Part shown: one piece after another, positions 34,465 to 48,660 of the stretch
Position numbering within the stretch: position 1 is the stretch's first letter
How the letters are laid out: each line of letters opens with the position of its first letter
Program-made: the position numbers and the translations under genes
Notes under the pieces: model-generated
The model's database searches: none
Seen by the model: the letters and a program-made list of their open reading frames with translations, nothing else
Told to the model about the DNA's origin: nothing
Assembly: GCA_023159155.1 (NCBI GenBank)
Contig: JAJNNX010000014.1
Location: 496,001-560,000, forward strand
Source of the DNA: Ustulina deusta
Taxonomy: Eukaryota; Ascomycota; Sordariomycetes; Xylariales; Xylariaceae
DNA length: 64,000 nt
Direction: 5' to 3'

Positions 34465-35730
34465 CTACGGTAAACTGCCATCATATTCAATATCGCCGCA
34501 TCCGGTCTGATAGACGAGGCTCTGCCCTGGATAGGCATTAGGAGACGAAGTAAAAGAGAGGATAAAAACATCACAGATGGGATCGCCCTCAACCGTGGCG
34601 CTGTAATACAACCCGCAGGCGCCGAAGCCTGAGTCGGAAGCCCCGCATCCCTCGTTGTCGATGCATGCTTGACAACAAGCCGTGTAGTCACTTGCCCATG
34701 GCTCCTCGCGCGTGTAGATTACAGATACCCGATCTGCGTACCGACCCGAGCGGATCCCCTCGCCGTTGATGGTACCGATTAGATTCGTCGGTGCACAACG
34801 TGCGTCTAGTGTCTTTGTCACTGTCTTCTCCGGGCAGGTAACTGTATGAGTTGTGGTCTCGGCGTGGGGCACATAAGAGGTGATGGTGGAGGATACTGTG
34901 GTTAAGTATGAAGTCACTGTGTAGTAGATTATTGTGCTGGTACTTGTCGTTGTGTAAGATGTTGCATACACCGTTGGTGTCGAAGTTGTTATCACAGTAG
35001 AACCCTGGGCCACAGTTGGAAGGATGAAATTATAATATATGGTTCCCGTAGAGCAGAGAGCCGAAACTGGATAAGTGGCTGGGATAGTGGTCTCCTGTCC
35101 TGATACAGCTGTGTATGTGCCCGTGTCTAGAAAATGAGTGTGTCAGCAACTTCCATGATGCAGAGATACCGTCCGATACAGAAGAACTTAACAGCAGTAA
35201 TGAGCCATCACAGTGACGCTGGAATGTCACTCTCAAACATTGACGAGAGGAGTGGGCTGGGCTTACACTTGGTCACAGTAGTGGGATTTGCTCCGTTAGC
35301 GCAAACAGTATCTGCGAAAGTCCCTGTGGCCACTGTCTTCCAGACTTGAGCATAGCTTGTAGAGGTCGGGATCGTTATAGTTGGCATAGCAAAGGTATAC
35401 GCGGTTGAGGTGCGCAGTGTTGAAGTAACTTTGGGAGCCTCAACCGTTGAAGTTGGGGGGACAGTTAAAGTAGCGTTGGTTGTAATCTCAGTGGTATAGA
35501 ATGTAACTTCACTAGTTGGAACAGGCGCTATAAGAATATGGCAGTTAGAAAATCAGCCTGCTCTACCCATGGAGTCTTGGGATTACGTTGGAGAGCTTAT
35601 TAGGTGGTACACCGCCGGATTCAAGTTGATAACTGCATGTGCTTGTGCTTGTCCACGATACGAACGTCACTGTGGTTGCTGAAGCGAGGCCGCTGAAAGT
35701 TGCAGCACCGAAAAAAAGACGTAGAAGCAT
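34465..35730 (-). CDS. Thr/Ser-rich secreted protein with C-terminal Cys-rich (PAN/apple-like) domain
   Basis: Three exons, 35613-35730, 35267-35527 and 34465-35126, are joined by phase-1 introns of 85 and 140 nt, giving 346 residues. The signal peptide is MLLRLFFGAATFSGLASA. A long Thr/Ser/Val/Tyr-rich mucin-like region follows (many TTT, TST and TVT words), expected to be O-glycosylated. Conserved-looking cysteines include TVCANG and VSALCSTGT. The C-terminal ~100 residues contain DYTACCQACIDNEGCGASDSGFGACGLYY split by six or more cysteines, like PAN/apple or WSC-type carbohydrate or protein binding modules in fungal wall proteins. No GPI signal is seen at the end (CGDIEYDGSLP). The first donor (GTGTAC) is less usual but is the only one keeping frame. 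Confidence 0.75.
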
Positions 35731-36900
35731 TTTGGGATCAGTCGGTAAGAGCGAGCACTGTGAGTTGCCTACTTCCGCAGGTTGCACAATAACTGTCAAA
35801 GCCAAAGAGGTTAGATACATTAGAGAACGCCCCACACGTGACCACCTAAGTGTATATAAGATAGCTTCACCTCCCACAAGTAGTTGGGAGAACTTAGACC
35901 TCAAGATAATCAACGGGATTACCATGTACACCTTCTGACAATAACTTCATCCCTTGACACGATGGGGAAACTTGAAGGTTATAATCATTTTGCCGACTAC
36001 ATTTGGCGAGCTATACATGCTGGCGTCAGCACGAATTGCTTGATGGATGGATAAATGCGGAGCCCCACGAAAGGAGCATGGCAGAATACGTCGCTACGCT
36101 CTCTACTATATCTGTGAGATTGCATCCCGGTACCGCTATCTCATATTTCTAAGCATTAGCTGAGCTGCTTTTGAAGTGATGGTTCATGATTTAAGTAGAG
36201 GAGTTGCCGCGGAACGTTCGATTATGGTTCCCAAAGGTGTTGTGAGGCCAGTGGAAATACAACGCGAATACACTCAATATAGGAACGGTGTCTGTGCTAT
36301 GCAGTCGGTGGTGCAAGCCAGAAGAAGCACCTGCCTATCTAGTCCTATAGCTCAACGGAAGACCTGCAAAATAAATCCAGCTGATATAAGAGTCTCTATA
36401 CGACCTGCGGGCAAGGAATTAACAGTTGCTAGAATAGGAAAATGTCAAAGCTTGTGAGATGGAGCTCTCGCTACTTGATTCGATCGGCTCAGTAGCCGAT
36501 TGTGACGCTATACTACGACGCTAGGCTATTATGATAATAGGTGGGATTTAATTAGACAGTATAGCAGGGTTCTCGCGTTATTTGACGTCCATAAGCAAGT
36601 GCTTAGTTGGACTTACACGCGAAGGCAGTTGGCAATAGTGAGTGACACCCTCGTTGTCGGCAAAGCATGACCTTGTTCTTGAAGTTATCAAGTTTTATTC
36701 GGGTTACCCCATTCCGTATGCATTATTGTACAATATACTGGAAGGATGTACTTGGTGCCTCGCGATTAGTAGGATAGCCGGAATAAATATTAACTATAAT
36801 ACTACTATTTATATAGTGGACGATAGCCAGGCAAGTTTAAGGAGTCGGGACCTCTTATATGTGCGTGTTATAGCTCGATATTTGAATATATAGAGCCGCA
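35731..36900. other. Intergenic, transition to AT desert
   Basis: Upstream region of the Thr/Ser-rich gene. Short plus-strand frames at 36,176-36,457 and 36,642-36,893 have no family likeness. Composition becomes AT-rich from about 36,900. Confidence 0.35.
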
Positions 36901-38475
36901 GGGTATTGACCTAATAAATCGTCGTTTACCTTTCGAACGATAGCGTAATGGTATAATTACTATATTTCTGTTCCTGTTTTCTAACATTGTTATCTATGTT
37001 TTAAAACGAACCAGCATTTTACCAAAGATATTATATAGCAATAGGGATAGCAATTATATTAAGGCCTGCAGATGTGACTAGAAAGAACAAGGGCGATATA
37101 ATTAATAAGTAGGAATAGAACATATTGTTTAATATAAGTTAAACTGCTAGAAGAATTAATCTATTAGTTCTAGCAGTGGCAACTAGATATTAAACTACTG
37201 TAAAAAAAAAAAAAAAAAAAAACCTATTATATAAATACTAGCAAGAACTCCAGATATAACCTTATTATAAATAGTAATTATATAATGAAATCTGAATAGT
37301 TTTGTAAAGATAGCATAGTACTTATAGCAGCTTGTTAGAGCAAACATCTAAAGAGCTATAGCTTTTATTTAAGCTTGAAATTTTGTTTAACGTTAGCAAT
37401 CAATAGTATTTAATACTTACTGTTTTATTACCTTAATTATTTCAGCTTTTAATAATAGTATACTAATTATAGGTTGGGAACTATAACCCTAATAGTGTTC
37501 TATAATTAATAACCCTAATATAAATCCTATTTCTGTTTTATTATAAAGTATAAGTCAGACAAAAAAAATGCTTACTTGGTTAATTCTAGCAATTTATCTT
37601 AGCAAACATTCCTATTTATACCACTAAAACAAACACCGATTTTATTTGTTTTATGCTAATTATATAGTAGCAGGCGATAGGTAGTAGTACTTTAGTATAA
37701 ATAAAAATATATAATGCGCTACTACTTTTCAAAAAACGTATTAATTACTATTAATAAGGAAGTAGAATTGCGCAACCTATTAACTAGAAATAAGTACTAG
37801 CGCTAGTTATGTACTAAATATTAAAAATAGTTAAAATAAGTTATAAACAAAAAATTACAAATAAAAAAAATAGCGTTAAAAAATAACATTAGTTATTATA
37901 AAGCCTTAATTATAGCTTTATATATTTTAAAATTTATAAAAAGCTATATAAATTTAAAAAAGCTTTAAATAATAAGCAAGTTTTAAAACTAAAGCAACCT
38001 AGTTGTTTATTGTTCGCTATTTATATAGTATAACTAAGCAGTCAAACTTAAGCAAACATAAACATAAATATAGCAAAAAACTACAGACTTAATAAAAATG
38101 CTATATAAATATATAAGGCCTGCTTTATAGTTCTATAGCTATTTTCTAAATTCTATTAATTCTTATAGTTCGTTTATTTTGCTAAACCCTAATCTATTTT
38201 TTTATTTTTTCTTTAATTAAAAACTTGTTTATATTTAATTAGCTAATATTATTTTATACTTTTGTACCTAGCTTTACAAACTAAGTAGTTCTTAGTTTTT
38301 TTATTTAGCTTAGATTATTGTTTTATATTTTTTTAAACTATAAAAAACTAAATCAAAGTTAATGCTTAATATAATAACAGTTATTTTTAGAATAAGGATT
38401 ATTAAAATCTTTTAAACATAATTAATACCTTTCGATTTTAAGGAATTAAACGCTATATTAATCTATTACAAATTA

Positions 38476-39188
38476 TTGTTTAGGAAAAGCTTTGTATTAA
38501 AAGCTATTTCGGGTTTTTTATTCCTAATTAAAAACAATCTATATACCCGGTTTACAACTAAGCTTATATTTTATTGCAGTCCAGAGTTGGGCGTTTATAT
38601 TCGGATTATTCTAAGCTATAATTGGCCTAATAATAAGCAACAGAAGCTTAAAGCCTTCTAGTGCCACTAAAAGGCTCTAGATATTTCCTATTTTTTATTG
38701 TGGTTTGCGGTGATAAGCACAAAGGGGATTAGCCACATCAACTCTTCCTAGTTCTTTTTTAGCAAGAAATTGTAAGCTAACAGCTTTTAAATATCGGGTG
38801 TTATTATTATTGTAGTCAATAGATCAATAGCCTTATATAACCACTTATCCGGGCGTGTTAGGCTAACAGCTGTTGTTTTAGCCCTTTTTTTATTCATTAG
38901 CTTTATTATCACTTTGCTAAACTATATTAAAAGCTTTATTATATTGCCTGATTGCTTATAATTTTTAATATCGCAGATTTTTACCTCGCCTGCGAAGTGC
39001 ATAAGAAAGTTAGCATACAACAGTTTTTTATAAACCAAGCTACAGCCAAAAAGGAATTCAAGACTAGTAAGGACTTTAACAAGTATAAGTTGGAACTAGA
39101 GCTACATAAATACCGGAACACCTACCTAATACAAGATAGAACTGAACTACGGTTCAGTCGGATAAATAAAAGACTAGCAGAAATATAA
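38476..39188 (+). pseudogene. Degraded coding remnant of unknown family
   Basis: Two protein-like islands lie in the AT block on the plus strand. The first, at 38,476-38,661, includes TKLIFYCSPELGVYIRI. The second, at 38,952-39,188, is charged and helix-rich (AKKEFKTSKDFNKYKLELEL... ELRFSRINKRLAEI). They are separated by stops. I do not recognise the family; they may be parts of one transposon or gene. Confidence 0.3.
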
Positions 39189-41115
39189 AAGAGTAGTAGG
39201 CGTAAATTCTGATATAAGGAAGTAGCTTAAATCTAAACATATATATATTTTAATATTTTTTGTTAGGTTAGGGTAGCAGAGTTAACAGATGTTCTAAATC
39301 TATTCCTCCACATTACGTCTAGAAATAGTACAAATTATAAAGTTCTTATATAATATATTATAAGAAGTAATAATCCTAAATAAATAGCTATATCTTACAC
39401 AATACTTTTTTTTGTAGTAGCTCCATAGTAATCCCGTAAGTACGGGGATAAAAGAGACCTTATTGCTATTGTTCGCATGTTTAACAGGAAATTAGCGATA
39501 AGTCAACACTGGTTGAGCCTTAGTAGAACCTACGTTTTTATATATATTTTGACCAATTATATATTATTGCTAGAGTTTTGGGACAAGGTAGCGCTAGCTT
39601 GGGAATATCTAACTCTAGCTTACTACTTAACAAAGCGTTGTTAAGGAAAAGAATATACCGGTTAGTAGTTAATATTTCGGATTGAAAATAATAACAATAA
39701 TTGCTTAAAAGCTGTCGGGCGACTCAAAGTTTAGTCTTGTACTAGTGCCTTCTTTTTAAAGGGACAGAAAGAGATAGGGAGGAAAATAAAAATAGACCGA
39801 ACCAAGAGTGGCCTTTTCTGGCCTATGTTTGGTTTAGGGACCACAGGACTATCTACGCTTGATATCCCTCACAAGAAACTAAAAGGTATTATATAGCTTC
39901 TATAAAGTGCGTATAATATTTATGATATATAAGTTATAATAGCATACTTTAATCTGGAGGCCTAATTGTAGCAGCTTAACGCTAAAATATTATTAAAATT
40001 CTAGAGAACTGTTAAGATCTCTTTGGATTGTTTTTTTTTTGATCTAAAAAAGGAATCAAACAAAAAAAAAACTAATTGTTTTATTAAGATCTTTAAATAA
40101 AAAAAATATAATCGTTTAAAAAACAGCTATACTATTTTTAGAAATATTATTACTGATTTGCTTTCGGTATTACTATAATAGTCGAACTTAAGCACGGTTA
40201 ATCTATATGGACCCGAGCTATTTATTTTCTGTCTTCTTACGGGGATATATATTCGCTGCTTTTATAGAAAGCATCGCGTAAAAGCGCTTCAGGAACTAAA
40301 ACATATTTTGCTTTAGTAAATAGTCAAACTATATGTAAGTATGTTATGCTAGCCCTAATAAAGAGCTAAGCTAGTGCTAATCCTAAAGACCTTTTGCTAA
40401 AAGCCGTATAATTGCTAGCTAAAGATTTTACTAATAAAGGTCGATTTTTAGACGGGCATATTGTTATAAAAATATGTAGCTACTCCTTAGACTCTATTAA
40501 CTCAAATAAATAATAGATAAAGCTTAGTAAAAATAAGCCCGAAATACTAAAAGAGTTACTCAAGCATAGCAAGCTTGGACCGGCTTTTAGGGTTGTATTA
40601 CAAATCTTGGGCCTGCGTTCTAGATTTTAGCTAGCTATTTGGAAGAAGATCATGGCCAAGAACGCAGTAGAGGTGCGCCCCGCCCTATAGCCATCTAAAG
40701 ACACCCCCTATAGGGTTATAAACATTCGACCTCTAATGTACAACTTCTTAGGAAGTCGTCCACTATTTCAAGCTTATATACGACACATGGTGCCATATTA
40801 TAGGGTCTATAGCTGCGCTTGAATTTGTGGACAATAATGCAGTTCGGGAGCTTGAGCTCCGTGCCCCGGGTATATCGTACTGCAACAACCTTTACGTATT
40901 TAATGCAATACGTACGAATACAATATTCCAAAGCGTAACAGATAAGCTCGAAAAAAAAAACATATTGTAAAAACTTAAGCACGTTAACTATTTAATCCTA
41001 ACAATCTATATATTATAGCAAGACTTCAAATAATTGCAACAATGTATGAGCGTTATAAAGCAGTTAATCTTAGGGAAAAGCCGACTTCCTGTTATAGTCC
41101 AAACAATTAGTGTTT

Positions 41116-41140
41116 AAAATCGATCGATTCGATCGATTTT
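41116..41140. repeat. Perfect inverted repeat in AT desert
   Basis: Two 12-bp arms (AAAATCGATCGA and its complement) are separated by one base. It keeps four CpG sites in DNA otherwise almost free of CpG. Confidence 0.9.
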
Positions 41141-44100
41141 TAATATCTATTGCTACAATATTAATTTTTTTAATTTCTATCGAATTATAGCAAATCAACT
41201 AATAATTTATTAAATTTAAGGCAATATTAACCGCAAAAATTAATATTTATTTAGCAAAATTACTAAATGTACTAAAATCTTCCTATAACTTTTATATATT
41301 TTTAAAACTATTTTTAAAATATTTTATAACTTTATAATATATAGCTTTAAAAAATATAGTTTGCTTTAATAAAAAATATCTATATATTAAAAATTAATTA
41401 ATTTATTTTTAATATATTTTTTATACTTTTTATTTTTAACGCTTATTATTAATTTTTTTTAATAATAATCTTTTTAAGTATTTATTATTAATTACTACGT
41501 TTAAATAAATATAAAAATGTTTTAAGTTTATAAATATTAGCTTTTGCTTATAATTTAAAGCATTAAGCTTTTGTTATAACTATTAAACTTTTTTTTAATT
41601 TTTGCTATAAATAAAGCTATTATAAAAATATTTATTATTATAACTAATAATTTAAAAAACTAAGTAACGCTTATATTTTTTTATTATATAAAAATTTTTT
41701 AATTATATATTAAACTTTTAAAAAAAAGCTTTTTAAAATATTAAGCCAATTTATTAATAATTTTTTAATATGTAGCAAAGCTATACTATTTATAGCTTTA
41801 ACTTTTTTAAAAAGCAAGCTATTTTGTTTAAAAATATTCTATTTATTTTTTAAAAAACTTTATTAGTTTAATAGTTCTTTTATATTTTTAGTTATTATTT
41901 TTAATTTTTTATTACTAATATTTATTTTTTTATAAAATTTTTAGTTTTTTATTATAATAAGCTTTTTATTTATACTACTTTTATAATAAAAACTTTTAAA
42001 CTTTTTTTAAAACTTTTTATTTTTTATAAAAATAAAATATAATATAAACAATATATATAACAAATATTATTTTTGTATAATAATTTTTTAAATATATATA
42101 ACTAAATTTTAAATAAAATTTTAAAATATAGCAAGTTTTTATATTTATATTATTAAATAAATCTACTTTTTTTATTTTAATTTTGCTATTTTTTTTAATA
42201 AACTTAAACATAACAATCCTTTTTATTATATATTTAAAATAATTAAAAAAATATTTATATAATAAAAAAACTTTTTAAAAGCTTTTTAATATAGCCCGGC
42301 TTTTTATAATTTTATTACTTTATAATTATTATATAGCAAAACTAAAAAGCTACAAAACTTTTTAAAAAACTATTACTACTAACTATTTTATTTATAATAA
42401 TTATTTTTTTATAATTATAAGCATACTAATATTTTTATTTTTATTTTCTTTTTAAAAATATAATAAAAACACTTTAAAGCAGCTTTTTATTTAATAGCTT
42501 TAATAGCTATTTTTTTATTAAAAAACTAATAAGTTTTATTATTATAAATCTATAAATAAACTTTTTTTTTTAATTAAACTTGCCTTTATATAACTATTAA
42601 TAATATAACAAACTAAAAATATAATAACTAACCTAAGCTTTTTCTTAAATCTTATATAATTAGCTATTTTAATAAAATATTATTTTATAGTTATAAAGCT
42701 TGCTAAAAAAGCTATATTTATAATATTACTATAAAAACTCTTTATTAATATTAGCTAATACTAAAAACTAAAACATACTATTTTTTATATTTTTTATATT
42801 ATTATTAAAGCTTTTATTATTATTTTTGTTATTTATTAATTTTTTAAAAACTTAGTTAAAAGCTTAAGCTTTTGTTTTTTTATTAAATTTTTTATTTTTT
42901 AAATTATAAAAAAAAACATTAAAATTATCTAACCTGCTTTTATACATTATATACTAAACATAATAATAAATTATATAAAAATTATATTATATTTATATTT
43001 TTTAAGCATTAAAATTAAATTTAAAAATAAAAGCTACTATAGCTATATTATTATCAAAAATATTATTTAAAATAAAATAACTAACTTTAATAATATTATT
43101 AGCTTAAATATACATTATTTATATAATAAAACTATAAATTACCGCTTATCTAAATTAAATATATAAATAATCAATAAAAACTTTTAAGCAATATTTTTTT
43201 TTATATACTATTTTATTATAAAAAGCAAACCAAGCATAATTTTGTATTATTTCTACTACTTATTTATAAAATATATATAAAAGCTTAAAAATAACTTATT
43301 TTTAAAAAAAATCTATTTATTAAACATAAAATATTTTTTATTTTTTATTATTTATAATAACTTTTTTATAAGCTTTAAAGCTATATTATATTCTATTTTT
43401 AATAGCTTATAAAAAATTATTAATATTAAAATATTATACGTTTTAAAAAAAAAGTTATTATATTATAAGATTTGCTAGAACTTATTTATATTAATAATAT
43501 AAAAAAAAAATTCTATATTATAAACTAATAAAAAATCAAAAATTAATTTATTTTAAAATTAAAATTATTTTAAATATTATTAACTACTAGTTAATAGTTA
43601 AAATTAATAACGTTTATTTTTATAATTAAAAAATTTTTTATAGTAATAAAGCTTTAAAAATTAGCTTTATTAAAATATTAAATAAAAACTAACTATATAC
43701 TAATTAGTTTTAGCTATAAATAACTTTATATATATATAATTAATAAGTTATAACTACTAAAATATTTTTTAATATTTTTATTAATACTAGCAGCAAATTT
43801 ATATGCCTTTATATTAAGCTTATTCTTTAAAAAATACTACTTATAAACCTATATATATTTTATATTATTTTTATTACAATATAAATTATAAAGTTTATAT
43901 TTATATTTCTACTACTACATTTTTTCTAAATCAATCTTATAAACTATAATAAAGTTTAAAAGCAATTTAAACTTATTAATAGTCCAAAAAATATAATTTA
44001 AAAAGCCGGGCATAAACAAAAAAAAAAAAAGTGCCAAAAAAACTAGAATAAATATTAAACCAAAAGAACTACTATTTATTATTACAACATTATTATTATT

Positions 44101-44246
44101 ATTGCTAGCAAGCAAATCTACTAAAAAAAAAAACATAAAAATCATCTTAAATAGTTCTAGATATATATAACAGTAGTAGCAAAAAGTTAATAAAAGAATT
44201 AACAATTCTATAGCAGAAACAACGTGGCAGCCTGTTATTAAATATA

Positions 44247-44268
44247 ATTGATTGATTGATTGATTGAT
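44247..44268. repeat. (TTGA)n tail at the LINE 3' end
   Basis: Five tandem TTGA/ATTG units lie at the junction between the AT desert and the LINE 3' untranslated region, in the expected place for a target-primed LINE tail (TCAA on the element strand). Confidence 0.7.
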
Positions 44269-44500
44269 GATTTTTAACGTGGGGACCGTCCCTGTTTAGA
44301 GCAAACCACGCTTCCTAGAGCCATACATCGTAGGGTTGTGGAGGGTTCTACAAAATTATATATTATATTTCAGTGCTACGCACGTGCCCATCCATACTGT
44401 TGTGGGGTCTAGGTCTTTCTAACCCGTCTTTTTCTGCCTCTTTTATTTATTATCTCGGGCATATCCTCGTAAAGAAGTTGGTCTTCTCCACAAACCTCGC

Positions 44501-45169
44501 CTATTCTATGCTCTCCTCCCCTAGAAATGTTGAAAAAGCTGCCCTTGGTGTTCTTGTAGGTAGCAGCCTGTTCCCCCGTAGTCGTCCGCAGAAGAAGATA
44601 TGCTGAGGGGTTTTTCTTTCCCCACAGCTGTAATGATTGGTTGAGTCAGCGTGCTGGAAGCGTTCGTAGTATTGAGAAAAGTCACCGTGCCCGGATCGCG
44701 CTGCCAATAGCCTGTGCAGCGTAGACCTTTTAAACAAGGCTAATTGTTTCGACACTGCCGCGTGGGTTCTGACTCCACTGTATCTCGGTTCGTCTTGTGT
44801 CTCCCACCATTTTAGGAATTCTGTCTTTCTTTGATTATTGATAGACCTCCTGGCCCATGCTACCGTTGGTGCGTTTGTGGCGCTCGGGGCCATCATGGCA
44901 CCGTCCTTCGCGAGCTTGTCGGCCGCTTCATTGCCTTTAATGTCTTTGTGTCCCGGTATCCATTTGACAGTGACACCTGGCTCATGAGCTTCGGCTATTT
45001 CCCTAAAGCGAATGAAAGCACTTCTTAACGATTCCGGTGGAGTCCCGTTTAGTCCGTTAACAACTAACATGTTATTTAGGCAAACAAAAATTTGCTTGTT
45101 AGGCCTAATTGCTCTTGCTATTGCTAGCCCTATTAATGCTCCATATACCTTAGCATTTATTACTTTGGC
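44501..45169 (-). pseudogene. LINE RNase H domain with mutated acidic residues
   Basis: The frame is open for 222 codons without a proper start. It begins AKVINAKVYGALIGL, then IFVCLNNMLVVNG, then KWIPGHKDIKGNEAADKLAKDGA, and ends with a Cys/His segment (HYSCGERKTPQHIFFC) typical of Tad/jockey C-termini. In active RNase H the first acidic residues are Asp and Glu (DAE...G) and a later Asp (LDN). Here they read Asn, Lys and Asn, each explained by one G-to-A change, the RIP direction on this strand. The GHxxxxGNExAD motif is intact. Confidence 0.75.
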
Positions 45170-48100
45170 TTATAATAGCCCTTCTTTGCTCTTATATACC
45201 TCTTGCATAGAATTGCTTTTTTTAATTATATATTCTTAGCCTATATAAAAAAAACCTTATATTATTAGTTAAGATCTATCTAAGTAAACAATAAGGTTGT
45301 TAGTTAGGTTTTTTTGCTAGAGCCAATCTTAGAAAAGCTTGGTTTTTTTTTCCTTGTTACCCCGCTGGGGTAGCTTCGCAAATATGGGTTTGCAATTAGC
45401 TAGTTATACAAACGTAGGGACAAGCTAGTAGCACTTTTGTAACCTTGTTGCGTCTTTTTATACCTGTATTAAGAGTTGCTTTATAAATGGGTAGTTTTTG
45501 TTAACCTAGCTAAGTCTTAAGCTATAGCGTTGCTTAATTAATTCGGCTAGAATCTTTACTAGAAAGATTTATAATTTAAAGTATAAAATATATGTAAGAT
45601 ATATTTTTTAAACAAGTAATACTGCCTGCATAGCTATTTGTAGTACTACATTTATTTGCTATAGCTATTGCTTTATATAATAAGATATTTTTGATTTATC
45701 TTTGCTTATTTTATTAAAACCTAGATACTAGGCCTTAAGCCTATAGGTAAAGATTAGCACTACGTATACTATTATAGCTTTCTAGGCTAACTTAACCGGG
45801 GGCCCTTAAGTAGTTTTATATAGCTTATAGATATAGTTAGCTATATAGTTCTTAAACTTAAGTTTTTTATTTAATAGAATGCTTAGCTAACGCAATAATA
45901 GCTCGGCTATCTTTTTATAAGTGCTATATTATATTAGGAGGTTATAAATATTTCTTTTTTTTTAAAAATATATTACTTTTGTTTTAGCTAAGTTAAACTT
46001 AATTATATTATTAGCTTTTTATTTAATAAATTCATATAGTTCTTAAGTTGCTTTGCTTGTTATTTTTTTTAGTATTTTTTTTATATTTAAAATATTAATA
46101 TTATTTGTATAGCTAAAGCGCTTTTTTTTAGTTCTTAATTATTAATAAATAAGCTTTATATATAATATATATAAAATAAAGGAAACTAGCAAGCTTTATA
46201 GCAGTTTATATTAAAAAAGTTTAACGTTTATAATTATATTTTTAAAACAGATTTTAATAAAGCAAGCTATTATAAATAACTAGATTTATTTAATAAAAAA
46301 GTTAGGCTAGCTTTACGATCTTATCTAAATAATAAGTTTGCTAACTAGTATTATATTAAAAATGCTTTTAATATTTATTATATATAGTATTATAACTAGC
46401 TTTTAATTAAAAGCTTATTTAATATTATAAATAAAAATAGCTACTAAATTAATAGTAGTTTTTTTAAGTAATACTTTAAAATATTATAGCGCTAAGATAC
46501 TACTATTAATAGTAATCTATACAATCTTTTATATTACTAACTATTTAAAGCTTTTTTTTAGGCATAAAAGTAGTAAGATTAGCTAGTAAGCTTTAGGATT
46601 AAAATAGTTTGTTTTGTTTAGTTTTAAGATTATAACTATTTTAGCTAGCTTAAAAGGTTATAAATAATACCTAAATGCTAGATATTTTTAAAAAAGGTTA
46701 GTAATATATATCCTAATAATAAGCTAGCATATTTTTAGAATTTGGACTATAAGACTATCTATACTTAAAGCAGTATTTTTTATATTAATTATATATGATT
46801 TAACTTTATTTTAAAAAATATACTTTTGTAAAAAAATAAGTAGTCGGTTAGGTATGATTTATACTTTTTATAGTTTTAAAATATTGTTTGCTACGCTACT
46901 TTTTTCTAATGTTGCTTTTTGTAGTATTTAAGTCTTTTTTAGCTATAATTTAATAATAAAGTTTTTTATAATAATTAGTAGCAAGCTAAGTTTTATAGTA
47001 AATTTATATTAAAATATAATTTTAAAAATATTTTTTAGTTTTTTAGTTTTATTAATAAAGCTATACTAATATTGCTGTTTAGTACGCTATATAATCTTTT
47101 AGAAATCCTACCGAGCTATAATCTTGTCTTTTTGGTTTATTGCGGCCTTTAACACCCTTTTGTACTATATAAGCCTAGTTATATAGTTGTTATTCTATTA
47201 AGCATAGAAACTAAACTTGGATAGCGTCTTTCCAACTATTTTAATAGTGCCTTAAATAAGATCTATTATAGCTTAGGTAAAGCGGTCCAGGTTAGTACTA
47301 GAGCTTAATAGCAGGAGTTTATGGATTTTGTTTGCTACTATGCTTGCGAGCTTAAATAACTATTTATTTAAGATAACTTATTTTTTGTTTTTAGGTTAGT
47401 AGCTAAGGTCTTTAGTAATTAGTACAATAATCCTAAGCGTTTTATAATCTAATATAAAGTATAGCGCTTTACTAATTTAAGTTTTTATTATTAGGATATT
47501 TAAAAAAGCTAGATCTAATATATTATTATTGTTATATATAGCTATGTTTAGCTCTAAGATCAGATTTAATCTATATTTATATATAGTTTTAATAAAAGCT
47601 TTTTTATTATAATAATTTGGATTGTTTTTGTTTTATAAGCTATTACTAGCGTTAAAGTCCCTTATTATTATATAGCTAAACAAAAATGCTTATATTTCTA
47701 GGACTATATTAATTTTTTATAGATTATTATTTAGCTAATATATACTAGCAAAAATGATTTTTTTTACTTTAACCTAAGTAATATTTTTTGTTTTATATAG
47801 CTGTACTTGGTCTGCTTTAAGGTATTTTTAGATATATATTAACAATTTTACCTTATTTATATTGCTATTCTAAGTGTTTACTAAAGAAACAATATTATAG
47901 TTAGGATATATTTTTATTGCTATTTTTATTTGTGGCGGGATGCCTATTTATAGCTTTTATATTAGAATAATGTCTGTTTTTTTAGTGTTATAATTGGCTA
48001 AGTTTAATGCTAATTCGGTTGGGTTAATATTTTTTTATTTACTAGCTATGTTTACTAAGTATATAACCAAGTAATTATGTTAGGTATATGATAATTCCTT

Positions 48101-48660
48101 TTATATATTTATTAGTATATAATGATAGTATTTGTGTTTTTGTTAGGCTATGGTTTGTTTTTAGCTAGGTCTGGCCTATTTATTTTTATAGCAGTTTTAT
48201 TAGGGCGTGTTTTGTTTTAGGCCTGTTATTGTTAGTTTTTCTTGTTTTTTATTACTTCTTTTGCTCCTTTAGTGTTTTTTTTTGTTAGTTCTTTTTTTGC
48301 TTTGTTATAGGTATATGACTGCGCTTTAGCACCGGCTAGCTAAATCTTTTTAAGCTGGTTTATAGTAAGCCTATGGATTTTTTTTCTTTTGATTTTAGGT
48401 TGAGCTAGGCATTTTTTTAAGGTGGTAGTATACGGACTACTGCAATTTATGTACTTAGGGACCGTTTTTTGGCAGGTATTTTTGTAAGTGTTTTTGGTAT
48501 AGTTCGGGCAAGTCTTTCTTTTATACCGATAGTTCCTCTTGTGAAACCTTAAGTAGCGTCTATACTAAGTGACTTTCGGGTTGTAGTAGGATTGCAAGGA
48601 GTTATTCGAGTGGGCGAATAGCCTAAAGGGTTTTGTAATTTTTTCTATAAATAATACTAT

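Larger units (their letters stand above)
36900..44245. repeat. AT-rich, RIP-mutated repeat block
   Basis: 7.3 kb of TA-rich DNA with stops in all frames. It contains a run of more than 20 A near 37,202-37,222 and a perfect 12-bp-arm inverted repeat at 41,116-41,140. Less degraded islands occur at 38,440-39,190 (see separate entry), 39,700-39,900 and 40,560-40,990. The stretch 41,150-44,200 is nearly pure A/T. Transposon origin is inferred; no protein domain is readable. Confidence 0.75.

Noticed and set aside
43915..44205. 96-codon minus-strand ORF rich in Leu/Ile/Phe
   Set aside because: Pure AT composition yields apparent membrane-like peptides by chance in the RIP block.
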